NCBI GenBank assembly: GCA_029203165.1 | Contig: CP119308.1 | Span: 1,798,001 to 1,862,000 of the forward strand | Length of the DNA stretch: 64,000 nt | Origin: Candidatus Microbacterium colombiense | GTDB taxonomy: Bacteria > Actinomycetota > Actinomycetes > Actinomycetales > Microbacteriaceae | Direction of reading: 5' to 3' | Shown: one piece after another, positions 24,654-30,968 of the stretch | How positions within the stretch are numbered: the stretch's first letter is position 1 | Layout: every line of letters starts with the position of its first letter | The notes under the pieces: model-generated | The model's input: the letters and a program-made list of their open reading frames with translations, nothing else | Database searches by the model: none | Told to the model about the DNA's origin: nothing | Program-made: the position numbers and the translations under genes

Positions 24654-25055
24654 TCAGCCGCGGTCGACGGCGGCGACGGCGCTCACCTCGATCAGCGCGC
24701 CCGGAACCCCGAGGCCCGCGACGAGTGCAGCCGTGACCAAGGGCGGTGCTCCGTCTCGCGCGAGCGTCGACGCGACAGCGCCGTAGGCGGCGCGCAGGTC
24801 CGCGTCCTGATGGATGAGTACCGTCCACGCGATCACATCGTCGAGACCGGCATCGGCCGCTGCGAGGGCGATGCGGGCGTTCTCCACGGCGCGGAGCGAT
24901 TGCTCTGCGGCATCGTCGGAGACCAGAGTGCCTCCGGCATCGATGCCGTTCTGGCCACCGACATAGATCATCGTCGCCCCCGGCGGCACGACGGCGACGT
25001 GGCTGAACGCGGGGCTGGTGACCAGGCCCTGGGGCTGCATGAGTGAGATGTCCAT
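24654..25055 (-). CDS. RidA/YjgF-type family protein
   Basis: A 133-residue member of the RidA (YjgF/YER057c/UK114) superfamily: VVPPGATMIYVGGQNGIDAGG, then QSLRAVENARIALAAADAGLDDVIAWTV, and a C-terminal VPGALIEVSAVAA strand. The classic RidA arginine that binds the imine carboxylate (in the ..PVRS..V..L block) appears as VTAALVAGLGVPGA here, so deaminase activity on enamines/imines is not assured; it may be a RidA-like subfamily member. A CACAAT six bases upstream of ATG 25055 on the minus strand may be the -10 box. The gene is convergent with DUF1304, 9 bp away. Confidence 0.75.
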   Translation of the reverse strand: MDISLMQPQGLVTSPAFSHVAVVPPGATMIYVGGQNGIDAGGTLVSDDAAEQSLRAVENARIALAAADAGLDDVIAWTVLIHQDADLRAAYGAVASTLARDGAPPLVTAALVAGLGVPGALIEVSAVAAVDRG

Positions 25056-25100
25056 GCCGAGATTGTGCGCCGGGGCACGGACATTCGCGATGAACGACAG

Positions 25101-25132
25101 AGAGGCCGTCCGCTCGCGAGTGGACGGCCTCT
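25101..25132 (-). terminator. Terminator after the quinone-reductase gene
   Basis: A 14-bp stem (25101-25114 with 25119-25132, one G-T wobble) with a CGCG loop, 12 bp after the stop at 25145. Confidence 0.65.
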
Positions 25133-25144
25133 TATGGTGTTGTG

Positions 25145-26122
25145 TCAGAAGCGCAGGAGCACCTTGCCGACGCGGCCCGGGGTCTTGCTCATCCGCACGG
25201 CGTCGGCGATATCGGCGGCATCGAAGACGCCGGCGACCGGCAGCGTCAGCGTGCCGTCGGTGACACGCTGGATCAGTTCGCTGAACAGCGAACCACGCGT
25301 GGCGGCGTCGAGCTGCTGGATGACCTTGCTGCCCCAGAAGCCCTTCACCGTCGCCTGCTTGAAGATCACGTCGGAGGAGGCGATCTCCATGACGGGTGAG
25401 TTCATCGCTCCGAAAGCGACGAGAGTCCCGCCCTCGCCGAGCAGGGAGAGCACGTCGCCCGATGCCGAGCCGCCCACGGAGTCGACGCCGGCGACGATCG
25501 GAGCGTCTCCGACGAGGCGTGCCGCCTGCTCGCGCCAATCGTCCTGGTCCGTGGCGATGACGTTCGTGATGCCCTGTGAGCGGAGCTCCTCCACGCCCGC
25601 CGAGCGGCGCACGAGCCCGAGTACGTGCACGCCGCGAGCAGCACCGAGCTGCGCGAGCATCCGCCCGACCGCGCCGTTCGCCGCGTTCTGGACGATCCAG
25701 TCGCCCTCCTTCACGTCGAGGAACTGCAGCAGGCTGATCGTGCTGAACGGCATCGACACCAGCTGCGCGGCGCTCTCGTCCGAGAGGGAGTCCGGCACGG
25801 GGATGAGGCCGGCGGCATTCGCGACGATGTACTCCGCCCAGGCGCCGAAGGTGCCCCCGGTGGCGACCCGTTGTCCGACCACCAGATGGTCGACGCCCTC
25901 GCCGAGCGCGTCGACGATGCCGAGCGCCTCGGTGCCCGAGGCCGCGGGCAGTTCCGGCTTGAATCCGTAGGTGCCGCGCACGGTCCACAGATCGTGGTTG
26001 TGAATGGGGGAGAGGACGATGCGCAGCCGCACCTGTCCGGCCGCGGGCTCGGGGACGGGACCGTCCTCGACGGACAGGACCTCTTCGGCCTCGCCGAACT
26101 TCGGGTGGATGAGTGCGCGCAT
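25145..26122 (-). CDS. Zinc-free MDR alcohol dehydrogenase/quinone reductase family protein
   Basis: The 325-residue medium-chain dehydrogenase/reductase has the GroES-like N-domain (LRIVLSPIHNHDLWTVRGTYGFKPELP, then GTEALGIVDALGEGVDHL) and a Rossmann domain with QNAANGAVGRMLAQLGAARGVHVLGLVRR. The usual catalytic and structural zinc ligands are not visible, so it fits the quinone-oxidoreductase/enoyl-reductase branch that uses NADPH. It lies 25 bp downstream of ohr on the same strand, so it is probably part of the peroxide-responsive ohrR-ohr unit. A role in clearing reactive carbonyls or quinones is plausible but inferred. Confidence 0.85.
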   Translation of the reverse strand: MRALIHPKFGEAEEVLSVEDGPVPEPAAGQVRLRIVLSPIHNHDLWTVRGTYGFKPELPAASGTEALGIVDALGEGVDHLVVGQRVATGGTFGAWAEYIVANAAGLIPVPDSLSDESAAQLVSMPFSTISLLQFLDVKEGDWIVQNAANGAVGRMLAQLGAARGVHVLGLVRRSAGVEELRSQGITNVIATDQDDWREQAARLVGDAPIVAGVDSVGGSASGDVLSLLGEGGTLVAFGAMNSPVMEIASSDVIFKQATVKGFWGSKVIQQLDAATRGSLFSELIQRVTDGTLTLPVAGVFDAADIADAVRMSKTPGRVGKVLLRF

Positions 26123-26147
26123 GATGTGGTTCCTTTCGGCGCCGGGG

Positions 26148-26570
26148 TCAGTCATCGGAGACGGTGATGGTGACGTCGATGTTGCCGCGGGTGGCGTTCG
26201 AGTAGGGGCAGACCTGATGTGCGGCATCCGCCAGTGCCTGCGCCTGGTCGTGCGGCAGGTCGGGGATGACGACCTCGAGCTGCACGGCGAGTCCGAAACC
26301 TCCTGCGCCGTTCGACCCGATCTGCACACGGGCGCCGACGGAGCTGTGCTCGATCGAGACCTTCTGCGCGCGTGCCACCGACTGGAGCGCGGAGTGGAAG
26401 CAGGCCGCGTATCCTGCGGCGAAGAGCTGCTCGGGGTTCGCACCGTCTCCGCTGCCGCCCATCGCCTTCGGTATGGCGAGGTCGAACTCGACGCGACCGT
26501 CGTCGGTTGCGACGTGGCCGTTGCGACCGGCGCCGGTGGCGAGAGCCTCGGCGGTGTAGAGAGCTTCCAT
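26148..26570 (-). CDS. ohr: Organic hydroperoxide resistance protein (Ohr/OsmC family)
   Basis: Ohr reduces organic hydroperoxides using two cysteines and lipoyl or similar thiol donors. The 140-residue protein has both: Cys57 in YAACFHSAL and Cys121 in VCPYSNATRGN, with NPEQLFAAGY before the first. All are at standard positions for the Ohr subgroup. The gene lies 22 bp downstream of the MarR/OhrR gene and 25 bp upstream of the quinone reductase, on the same strand, which is the classic ohrR-ohr arrangement. Confidence 0.93.
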   Translation of the reverse strand: MEALYTAEALATGAGRNGHVATDDGRVEFDLAIPKAMGGSGDGANPEQLFAAGYAACFHSALQSVARAQKVSIEHSSVGARVQIGSNGAGGFGLAVQLEVVIPDLPHDQAQALADAAHQVCPYSNATRGNIDVTITVSDD

Positions 26571-26592
26571 GGGGGATTCCTTTCGGGAGGGG

Positions 26593-27036
26593 TCAGTTGT
26601 CGGTGCTCTGCAGCAGGGAGGTGAGCTGCTGCAGCTCGGTGATGAGACGACGTCGATGCGCGTCGTCATGGATGCCGGAGAGCTGAGCGATCTGGGCGGG
26701 GATCCGCACGAGGTCGGTGCGCAGCGTCTGGCCCTCGGAAGTGAGCTGCACGGTGACGACCCGCTCGTCGTTCGTGCTGCGGGCCTTCGTGACCCACCCG
26801 GCCTGTTCGAGGCGACGGACCAGGGGGGAGAGGGTGCCGGAGTCGAGCTGCATCGCCTCGCCGAGCGACCCGATCGTCTGCTCGCCCTCGTGCCAGAGGA
26901 GCGCCAGCACCAGATATTGCGGATAGGTGAGGTTCCAGGGTGCCAGGAGCGTGCGGTAGGCCTGCGTGGTGGCGCGGGCAGCCGAGTACAGCGAGAAGCA
27001 CACCATCTCATCGGTCACGGACATGTTCAAGAGCAT
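26593..27036 (-). CDS. ohrR: MarR family regulator, OhrR type (organic peroxide sensor)
   Basis: A 147-residue winged-helix protein. The N-terminal block VCFSLYSAARATTQAYRTLL followed by NLTYPQYLVLALLW is diagnostic of OhrR. The reactive Cys is Cys13 counted from MLLNMSV. DNA-recognition helix sequence GTLSPLVRRLEQAGWVTKAR and wing residues NDERVV follow. OhrR represses ohr until the Cys is oxidised by organic peroxide. The start is ATG 27036, eight bases after a TACAAT -10 box; ATG 27024 (MSV) is the alternative. The palindrome at 27051-27060 abutting the -10 is a likely operator. Confidence 0.9.
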   Translation of the reverse strand: MLLNMSVTDEMVCFSLYSAARATTQAYRTLLAPWNLTYPQYLVLALLWHEGEQTIGSLGEAMQLDSGTLSPLVRRLEQAGWVTKARSTNDERVVTVQLTSEGQTLRTDLVRIPAQIAQLSGIHDDAHRRRLITELQQLTSLLQSTDN

Positions 27037-27044
27037 TGCACACG

Positions 27045-27060
27045 ATTGTATTGTGCACAA
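27045..27060 (-). promoter_or_regulatory. ohrR promoter -10 and adjoining palindrome
   Basis: On the minus strand TACAAT (plus 27045-27050) lies eight bases before ATG 27036. Directly upstream is a perfect 10-bp palindrome TTGTGCACAA (27051-27060), well placed for autorepression by OhrR. Confidence 0.5.
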
Positions 27061-27079
27061 CTTGATGGGCCCGCCGATG

Positions 27080-27123
27080 GTTGCTCTTTCGCAACTATCG
27101 GAGTATGGTTGACGTAAATCAAC
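27080..27123 (+). promoter_or_regulatory. Exporter promoter with two MarR-type operator repeats
   Basis: -35 TTGCTC (27081-27086) and -10 TATGGT (27104-27109) are 17 bp apart. GTTGC-N6-GCAAC (27080-27095) covers the -35, and GTTGA-N6-TCAAC (27108-27123) covers the end of the -10 and the start site. Both share the form GTTGn-N6-nCAAC, with centres 28 bp apart. Confidence 0.6.
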
Positions 27124-27147
27124 TAACCACGCAGGAGCATTCCCACA

Positions 27148-28866
27148 GTGACAACCATTTCCCCCTCCGCACCCGAAGCCACGCGCTCGGCACGCGAGGT
27201 CTTCACCGCGATCTCCGGACTCGTCGTCGGCATGTTCGTCGCCGTGCTCTCGGGCACCGTCGTGTCGACCTCGATGCCGGTCATCATCGCCGACCTGGGC
27301 GGCACCCAGTCCCAGTACACCTGGGTCATCACCGCCAGCCTTCTGGCGACCGCCGTCTCCACCCCCATCTGGGGCAAGCTGGCCGATCTCGTCGACCGCA
27401 AGGTGCTCGTCCAGATCTCGCTCATCCTCTTCACCGTCGGAACCGTGATCGCCGGGTTCTCGACCGACACGAACATGCTCATCGCGGTCCGAGTCGTGCA
27501 GGGGATCGGCGTCGGCGGCCTGATGTCGCTCGTGATGATCGCGGTCGCGCTGATCATCTCGCCGCGCGAGCGCGGCAAGTACATGGGCGTCGTGGGCGGC
27601 ATCATGGCTCTCGGTACCATCGGGGGCCCGCTGCTCGGCGGACTCCTCACCGATGTGTGGGGCTGGCGCTCCAACTTCTTCGTCGGCGTGCCGTTCGCGA
27701 TCCTCGCCCTCGTGCTACTGCAGTTCACGCTGCACCTGCCCAAGCCGCAGCGCGACACCAAGGTGTCGATCGACTACTTCGGCATCGTGCTGCTCGCGGT
27801 CGGCGTCTCGACCCTCCTCATCTGGGTCTCGATGGGTGGCAACCAGTTCGACTGGGACTCCTCGACGAGTATCATGCTCGCGGTCACCGCGGCCGTCGCG
27901 ATCGCGGCGTTCATCACCGTCGAGTTCTTCGTCAAGGAGCCGATCGTGCCGATGTCGCTGTTCCGCAACCGCACCTTCACGTTGTCGGTGATCGCCTCGA
28001 TCGCGATCGGCGTCTCGATGTTCGCGACCTCCGTCTTCCTCGCCCAGTACTTCCAGCTCGCTCGTGGCGCCACGCCCACCGAGTCCGGACTGATGACGAT
28101 CCCGATGATCATCGGTCAGATGGGCGCGTCGATCATCATCGGTCAGCTCGTCAGCCGATTCGGCAAGTGGAAGGGGTGGATGCTCACCGGTTCGGTTCTC
28201 GCGACGGTCGGCGTCAGCCTCATGGCGACGCTCCGCTACGACACCCCGTTCCCGCTCGTCGCGGTGTACATGTTCGTGCTCGGCGCCGGCCTCGGCATGG
28301 TGATGCAGAACCTCACCCTGATCGTGCAGAACGACACCGCCCCGCAGCAGTTGGGTGCGGCGTCGTCGAACGTGAACTTCTTCCGTACGATCGCGGGCAC
28401 CATCGGCGTCACCGTCATGGGATCGATCCTCTCCACCAGTGTCGCGGGCTTCATCACCGACGGCCTCCGTGGATTCACGCCCACCACGCCGGAGGAAGTC
28501 AGCGCGCTGCAGGACCTCGCCTCAGGCGATGTCCCGAAGATCGGTCAACTGCCCGACACGATCCGTGTGATCGTCGAGGGGGCATACGGCCACGGCATCG
28601 CCGACGCCTTCATCATCGCCATCCCGCTCGCCGTGATCTCGATCATCGCGATCGCCTTCATCAGGAACAAGCCGCTGTCGACCAAGAACGCGGCCGAGCA
28701 GCTGCGTGAGCAGGCAGAGGAATCCCTGATCGAGGTGTCGGAGGCCGAGGTCGGCGCATCCGTCAACACGGGCGCGATCCGGACCGCCGATGCCGCGTCG
28801 ACGTCGTCGTCCACCACGGGGTCGGTGACCGTGCTGGAGCGCGAGGACCGGGAGCGCGGGCGCTGA
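27148..28866 (+). CDS. MFS multidrug exporter, DHA2 (EmrB/QacA) family
   Basis: The 572-residue carrier has fourteen predicted membrane segments. Motif D1-like LSGTVVSTSMPVIIADLGGTQSQYTWVITASLL is in helix 1 and its loop (about residues 31-64), motif A in GKLADLVDRKVLV, and motif C in GGIMALGTIGGPLLGGLLTD. The hydrophilic tail of about 60 residues (from NKPLSTKNAAEQ) is rich in Glu, Ala, Ser and Thr. It should export lipophilic drugs or toxic metabolites by proton exchange. GTG 27148 has AGGAG at the right distance. The first MarR gene follows one base after its stop, and tandem operator-like repeats sit in its promoter, so it is probably repressed by one or both MarR proteins. Confidence 0.92.
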   Translation: MTTISPSAPEATRSAREVFTAISGLVVGMFVAVLSGTVVSTSMPVIIADLGGTQSQYTWVITASLLATAVSTPIWGKLADLVDRKVLVQISLILFTVGTVIAGFSTDTNMLIAVRVVQGIGVGGLMSLVMIAVALIISPRERGKYMGVVGGIMALGTIGGPLLGGLLTDVWGWRSNFFVGVPFAILALVLLQFTLHLPKPQRDTKVSIDYFGIVLLAVGVSTLLIWVSMGGNQFDWDSSTSIMLAVTAAVAIAAFITVEFFVKEPIVPMSLFRNRTFTLSVIASIAIGVSMFATSVFLAQYFQLARGATPTESGLMTIPMIIGQMGASIIIGQLVSRFGKWKGWMLTGSVLATVGVSLMATLRYDTPFPLVAVYMFVLGAGLGMVMQNLTLIVQNDTAPQQLGAASSNVNFFRTIAGTIGVTVMGSILSTSVAGFITDGLRGFTPTTPEEVSALQDLASGDVPKIGQLPDTIRVIVEGAYGHGIADAFIIAIPLAVISIIAIAFIRNKPLSTKNAAEQLREQAEESLIEVSEAEVGASVNTGAIRTADAASTSSSTTGSVTVLEREDRERGR

Positions 28867-28867
28867 G

Positions 28868-29323
28868 ATGATCGTCTCCGACGTGGTCATGACACCGGAT
28901 GCGGAGAATGCGCTCGGAGACCTCCAGGCGCACCTCAACCTCATCTTCGCGCGAACGCGATCGCTGTGGAAGGAATCCGCTGCGCGGGTTCACCCCGAGC
29001 TGCAGGTGGGCGGGTACAAGCTGCTCACCTTCATCGACCACACCGGTGCCGCCAACGCGCACGAGCTCGCCGACCGGTTCGAGATGGACAAGTCGGTGAT
29101 CAGCCGCCAGGTCAGGATGCTCGAGGAGTTCGGACTGTTGCAGGCGCAACCCGACGAGCGTGACGGTCGACTGCGCGTGCTGACGGCGACGCCGGCCGCA
29201 CAGGCAGCCCTCGCGGAGTTGAGGCGTGAGCACGGCTCCCGTCTCAGGGCCGTGATCGGAGAATTGCGTCCCGAAGAGATCCGTGCGGCCTCGAAGGTGT
29301 TCCGGCTGCTGTCGGAGGTCTGA
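28868..29323 (+). CDS. MarR family transcriptional regulator (first of two)
   Basis: A 151-residue winged-helix protein: LNLIFARTRSLWKESAARVHPELQVGGYKLLTFI forms the dimer region, the HTH is HELADRFEMDKSVISRQVRMLEEFGLL, and the wing is PDERDGRLRVLTAT. It begins one base after the exporter stop, so it is co-transcribed and probably an autoregulated repressor acting on the GTTG/CAAC repeats at 27080-27123. It is about as similar to the next MarR protein as a paralogue would be (RxxW..AA..VHP.LQ, the same HTH length). A hairpin follows it. Confidence 0.9.
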   Translation: MIVSDVVMTPDAENALGDLQAHLNLIFARTRSLWKESAARVHPELQVGGYKLLTFIDHTGAANAHELADRFEMDKSVISRQVRMLEEFGLLQAQPDERDGRLRVLTATPAAQAALAELRREHGSRLRAVIGELRPEEIRAASKVFRLLSEV

Positions 29324-29344
29324 GTGTCATCGCGATGACCGGAT

Positions 29345-29380
29345 CGAAGCCCCATCGCCTCTCGAGGCGGTGGGGCTTCG
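29345..29380 (+). terminator. Terminator after the exporter-MarR operon
   Basis: A 15-bp stem (29345-29359 with 29366-29380, one T-G wobble) around a six-base loop, 22 bp after the MarR stop. Confidence 0.75.
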
Positions 29381-29383
29381 CCG

Positions 29384-29389
29384 TAAGCT
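29384..29389 (+). promoter_or_regulatory. -10 box of leaderless second MarR gene
   Basis: TAAGCT, seven bases, then ATG 29397. It begins four bases after the preceding terminator stem, so this gene has its own promoter. Confidence 0.45.
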
Positions 29390-29396
29390 GACGAGC

Positions 29397-29891
29397 ATGA
29401 GCGTTCCGTCCGACGAGACCCCCGCCGCCGGTTCATCCGCCCCCGGGAGCATATCGAGTGACGGCGCGGCGATCGATGAGGCGATCTCGCGGGTGGAGCA
29501 TGAGCTCGGAAGCCTCTTCGCCCGGATCCGCATCAGCTGGCGCGAGGCGGCGGTGTCCGTGCATCCTGACCTGCAGCCGCTCGGTTACCAGGTGCTCACC
29601 TCCATCGCCACGGGGAAGGCGACATCGGCCGGTGCGATCATCGAACGACTGCAGACCGACAAGTCCGCGGTCAGCAGGCAGGTGCGTCAGCTCGAGCAGC
29701 TCGGTCTCGTCGAGAGTGTCCAGGATCCCGAAGATCGCCGGGCCCGAGTGCTCGTCGCGACCCCACTCGCGCAGGAGAAGATCGCGCTCGCGCGCTCCCG
29801 GTACGAGAAGCGCATCGGCGAGCGGCTGCGTCGCTGGTCGGCGGCCGACCTGGACCACTTCGCCGACCTGCTCGCCTCCCTCGGCGGGTGA
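29397..29891 (+). CDS. MarR family transcriptional regulator (second of two)
   Basis: The 164-residue winged-helix protein has an extra, disordered N-terminus of about 30 residues (Ser, Ala, Pro, Gly). The dimer region is GSLFARIRISWREAAVSVHPDLQPLGYQVLTSI, the HTH IIERLQTDKSAVSRQVRQLEQLGLV, and the wing DPEDRRARVLVAT. It is a paralogue of the preceding MarR protein, probably a local duplication, but has its own promoter after the terminator. It could sense a different ligand or form heterodimers. Its target is not clear; the exporter operators are the nearest candidates. Confidence 0.88.
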   Translation: MSVPSDETPAAGSSAPGSISSDGAAIDEAISRVEHELGSLFARIRISWREAAVSVHPDLQPLGYQVLTSIATGKATSAGAIIERLQTDKSAVSRQVRQLEQLGLVESVQDPEDRRARVLVATPLAQEKIALARSRYEKRIGERLRRWSAADLDHFADLLASLGG

Positions 29892-29930
29892 GCACTGCGG
29901 CTGACCCGACGAGCGCCCCTTTGCAGAACC

Positions 29931-29963
29931 ACGAAGACCCCGCCCGATGGGCGGGGTCTTCGT
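29931..29963. terminator. Bidirectional terminator hairpin
   Basis: A perfect 15-bp stem (29931-29945 with 29949-29963) with a three-base loop, between the second MarR gene and the tRNA on the opposite strand. It can end transcription from both sides. Confidence 0.8.
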
Positions 29964-29993
29964 CATCACTAGTGATTCTTGCGGTGCTTTCTG

Positions 29994-30066
29994 TGCCCCC
30001 GACAGGAGTCGAACCTGCGACCTACGGTACCGGAAACCGGCGCTCTATCCACTGAGCTACGGAGGC
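29994..30066 (-). tRNA. tRNA-Arg (anticodon CCG)
   Basis: A 73-nt cloverleaf without encoded CCA. The acceptor is GCCTCCG with CGGGGGC (one T-G wobble), the D stem GCTC/GAGC, the anticodon loop TTCCGGT with CCG at 34-36, and the T arm GCAGG/CCTGT with TTCGACT. Positions 27 and 43 are C and T, so the top pair of the anticodon stem is missing; the other four pairs hold. It lies 16 bp after the SGNH hydrolase stop on the same strand and close to argS, though that gene is on the other strand. Confidence 0.95.
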
Positions 30067-30082
30067 GTACCGATCGACACTA

Positions 30083-30898
30083 TCACTGGTCGGGGGTGGT
30101 CTCCGACCCGCCCGCTTCCGTGACCGGCGCCCCGGCGAGCTCCTGAAGCGCGGCAGCCAGTCTCTCGGCCAGGTAGCGGTGACCCGCGGTGGAGGGATGC
30201 TTGCGACCGAGGTCGACGTCGATCACGTCGAGGTAGTTCTGCTCGGTGATCCAGTCCTGCGCGACGGGGGAGATGTACCACCATCCGCGTGCTCCGGCGA
30301 GCTCCGCGAGGTCGGTGTCGATACGAGCTGTGGCCGCTCCGACGGGGAGCTCATGGGGCGCCGGGCCGAGTACCACGATCGTCGCATCCGGGTATGTCGC
30401 AGCGAGCGCGTCCCATGCGGCCGTCACGGCTTCGCGATAGCCGGCGGTTCCCTGCGCCCTGTCGTTGATCGAGCCCTGCATGATGATCAGGTCGGGGGCG
30501 AGGGTGGGGTCGAGGGCGGCGATGCGCTCTCCGAAGGTCGGGCCGTCGATGCCGGGCTTGAGATAACCGCTGCCGCGGACGCCATCGACGATGGTCTCGC
30601 CGTCGAGCAGTGATGCCAGCTGATACGCGTAGCCCTCGGTGGGGACGGTCGCCGCAGAACCGTAGGTCCACGAGTCTCCGAAGACGAGCACCCGGGGGTG
30701 CTCCGGCAGCACGAGCGGCGCGGGCGCGATGACCGCACCGGGCGCTGTTCCGCTCTCCGACGCTGCGCCGACGGGGGCCGCTGAGGGGAGCGGCGCCCAC
30801 GGCCGCCACATGCCCAGGGCGACCGCGGCGACAACGAGCAACAGGCCGAGGATCACGCTCGCGGAACGCAACGGGTGGCGAGCTGCTCGGGCCTTCAT
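30083..30898 (-). CDS. SGNH/GDSL hydrolase family protein, membrane-anchored or secreted
   Basis: A 271-residue protein with an N-terminal membrane helix (about residues 11-30), then an Ala/Pro/Gly linker, then an SGNH hydrolase domain. Block I is VFGDSWTYG with Ser76, block II Gly is in VRGSGYL, block III is MQGSINDR, and block V is GRKHPSTAGH with the catalytic Asp/His. It should be an extracytoplasmic esterase or lipase, perhaps on cell-wall sugars. ATG 30898 is chosen because a TACTCT -10 box lies six bases upstream. tRNA-Arg follows directly and may share the transcript. Confidence 0.85.
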   Translation of the reverse strand: MKARAARHPLRSASVILGLLLVVAAVALGMWRPWAPLPSAAPVGAASESGTAPGAVIAPAPLVLPEHPRVLVFGDSWTYGSAATVPTEGYAYQLASLLDGETIVDGVRGSGYLKPGIDGPTFGERIAALDPTLAPDLIIMQGSINDRAQGTAGYREAVTAAWDALAATYPDATIVVLGPAPHELPVGAATARIDTDLAELAGARGWWYISPVAQDWITEQNYLDVIDVDLGRKHPSTAGHRYLAERLAAALQELAGAPVTEAGGSETTPDQ

Positions 30899-30904
30899 GG
30901 CATG

Positions 30905-30910
30905 AGAGTA
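30905..30910 (-). promoter_or_regulatory. -10 box of leaderless SGNH hydrolase gene
   Basis: Minus-strand TACTCT, six bases, then ATG 30898. Confidence 0.45.
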
Positions 30911-30953
30911 GATCACGAATCGTCCTACGCAAATTCGCGGCCCCGCCGCGCCG

Positions 30954-30959
30954 TAAACT
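30954..30959 (+). promoter_or_regulatory. -10 box of argS
   Basis: TAAACT nine bases before ATG 30969. The message would have a leader of three bases or fewer, although GGGGAG lies in between. Confidence 0.45.
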
Positions 30960-30968
30960 GGGGAGTCT

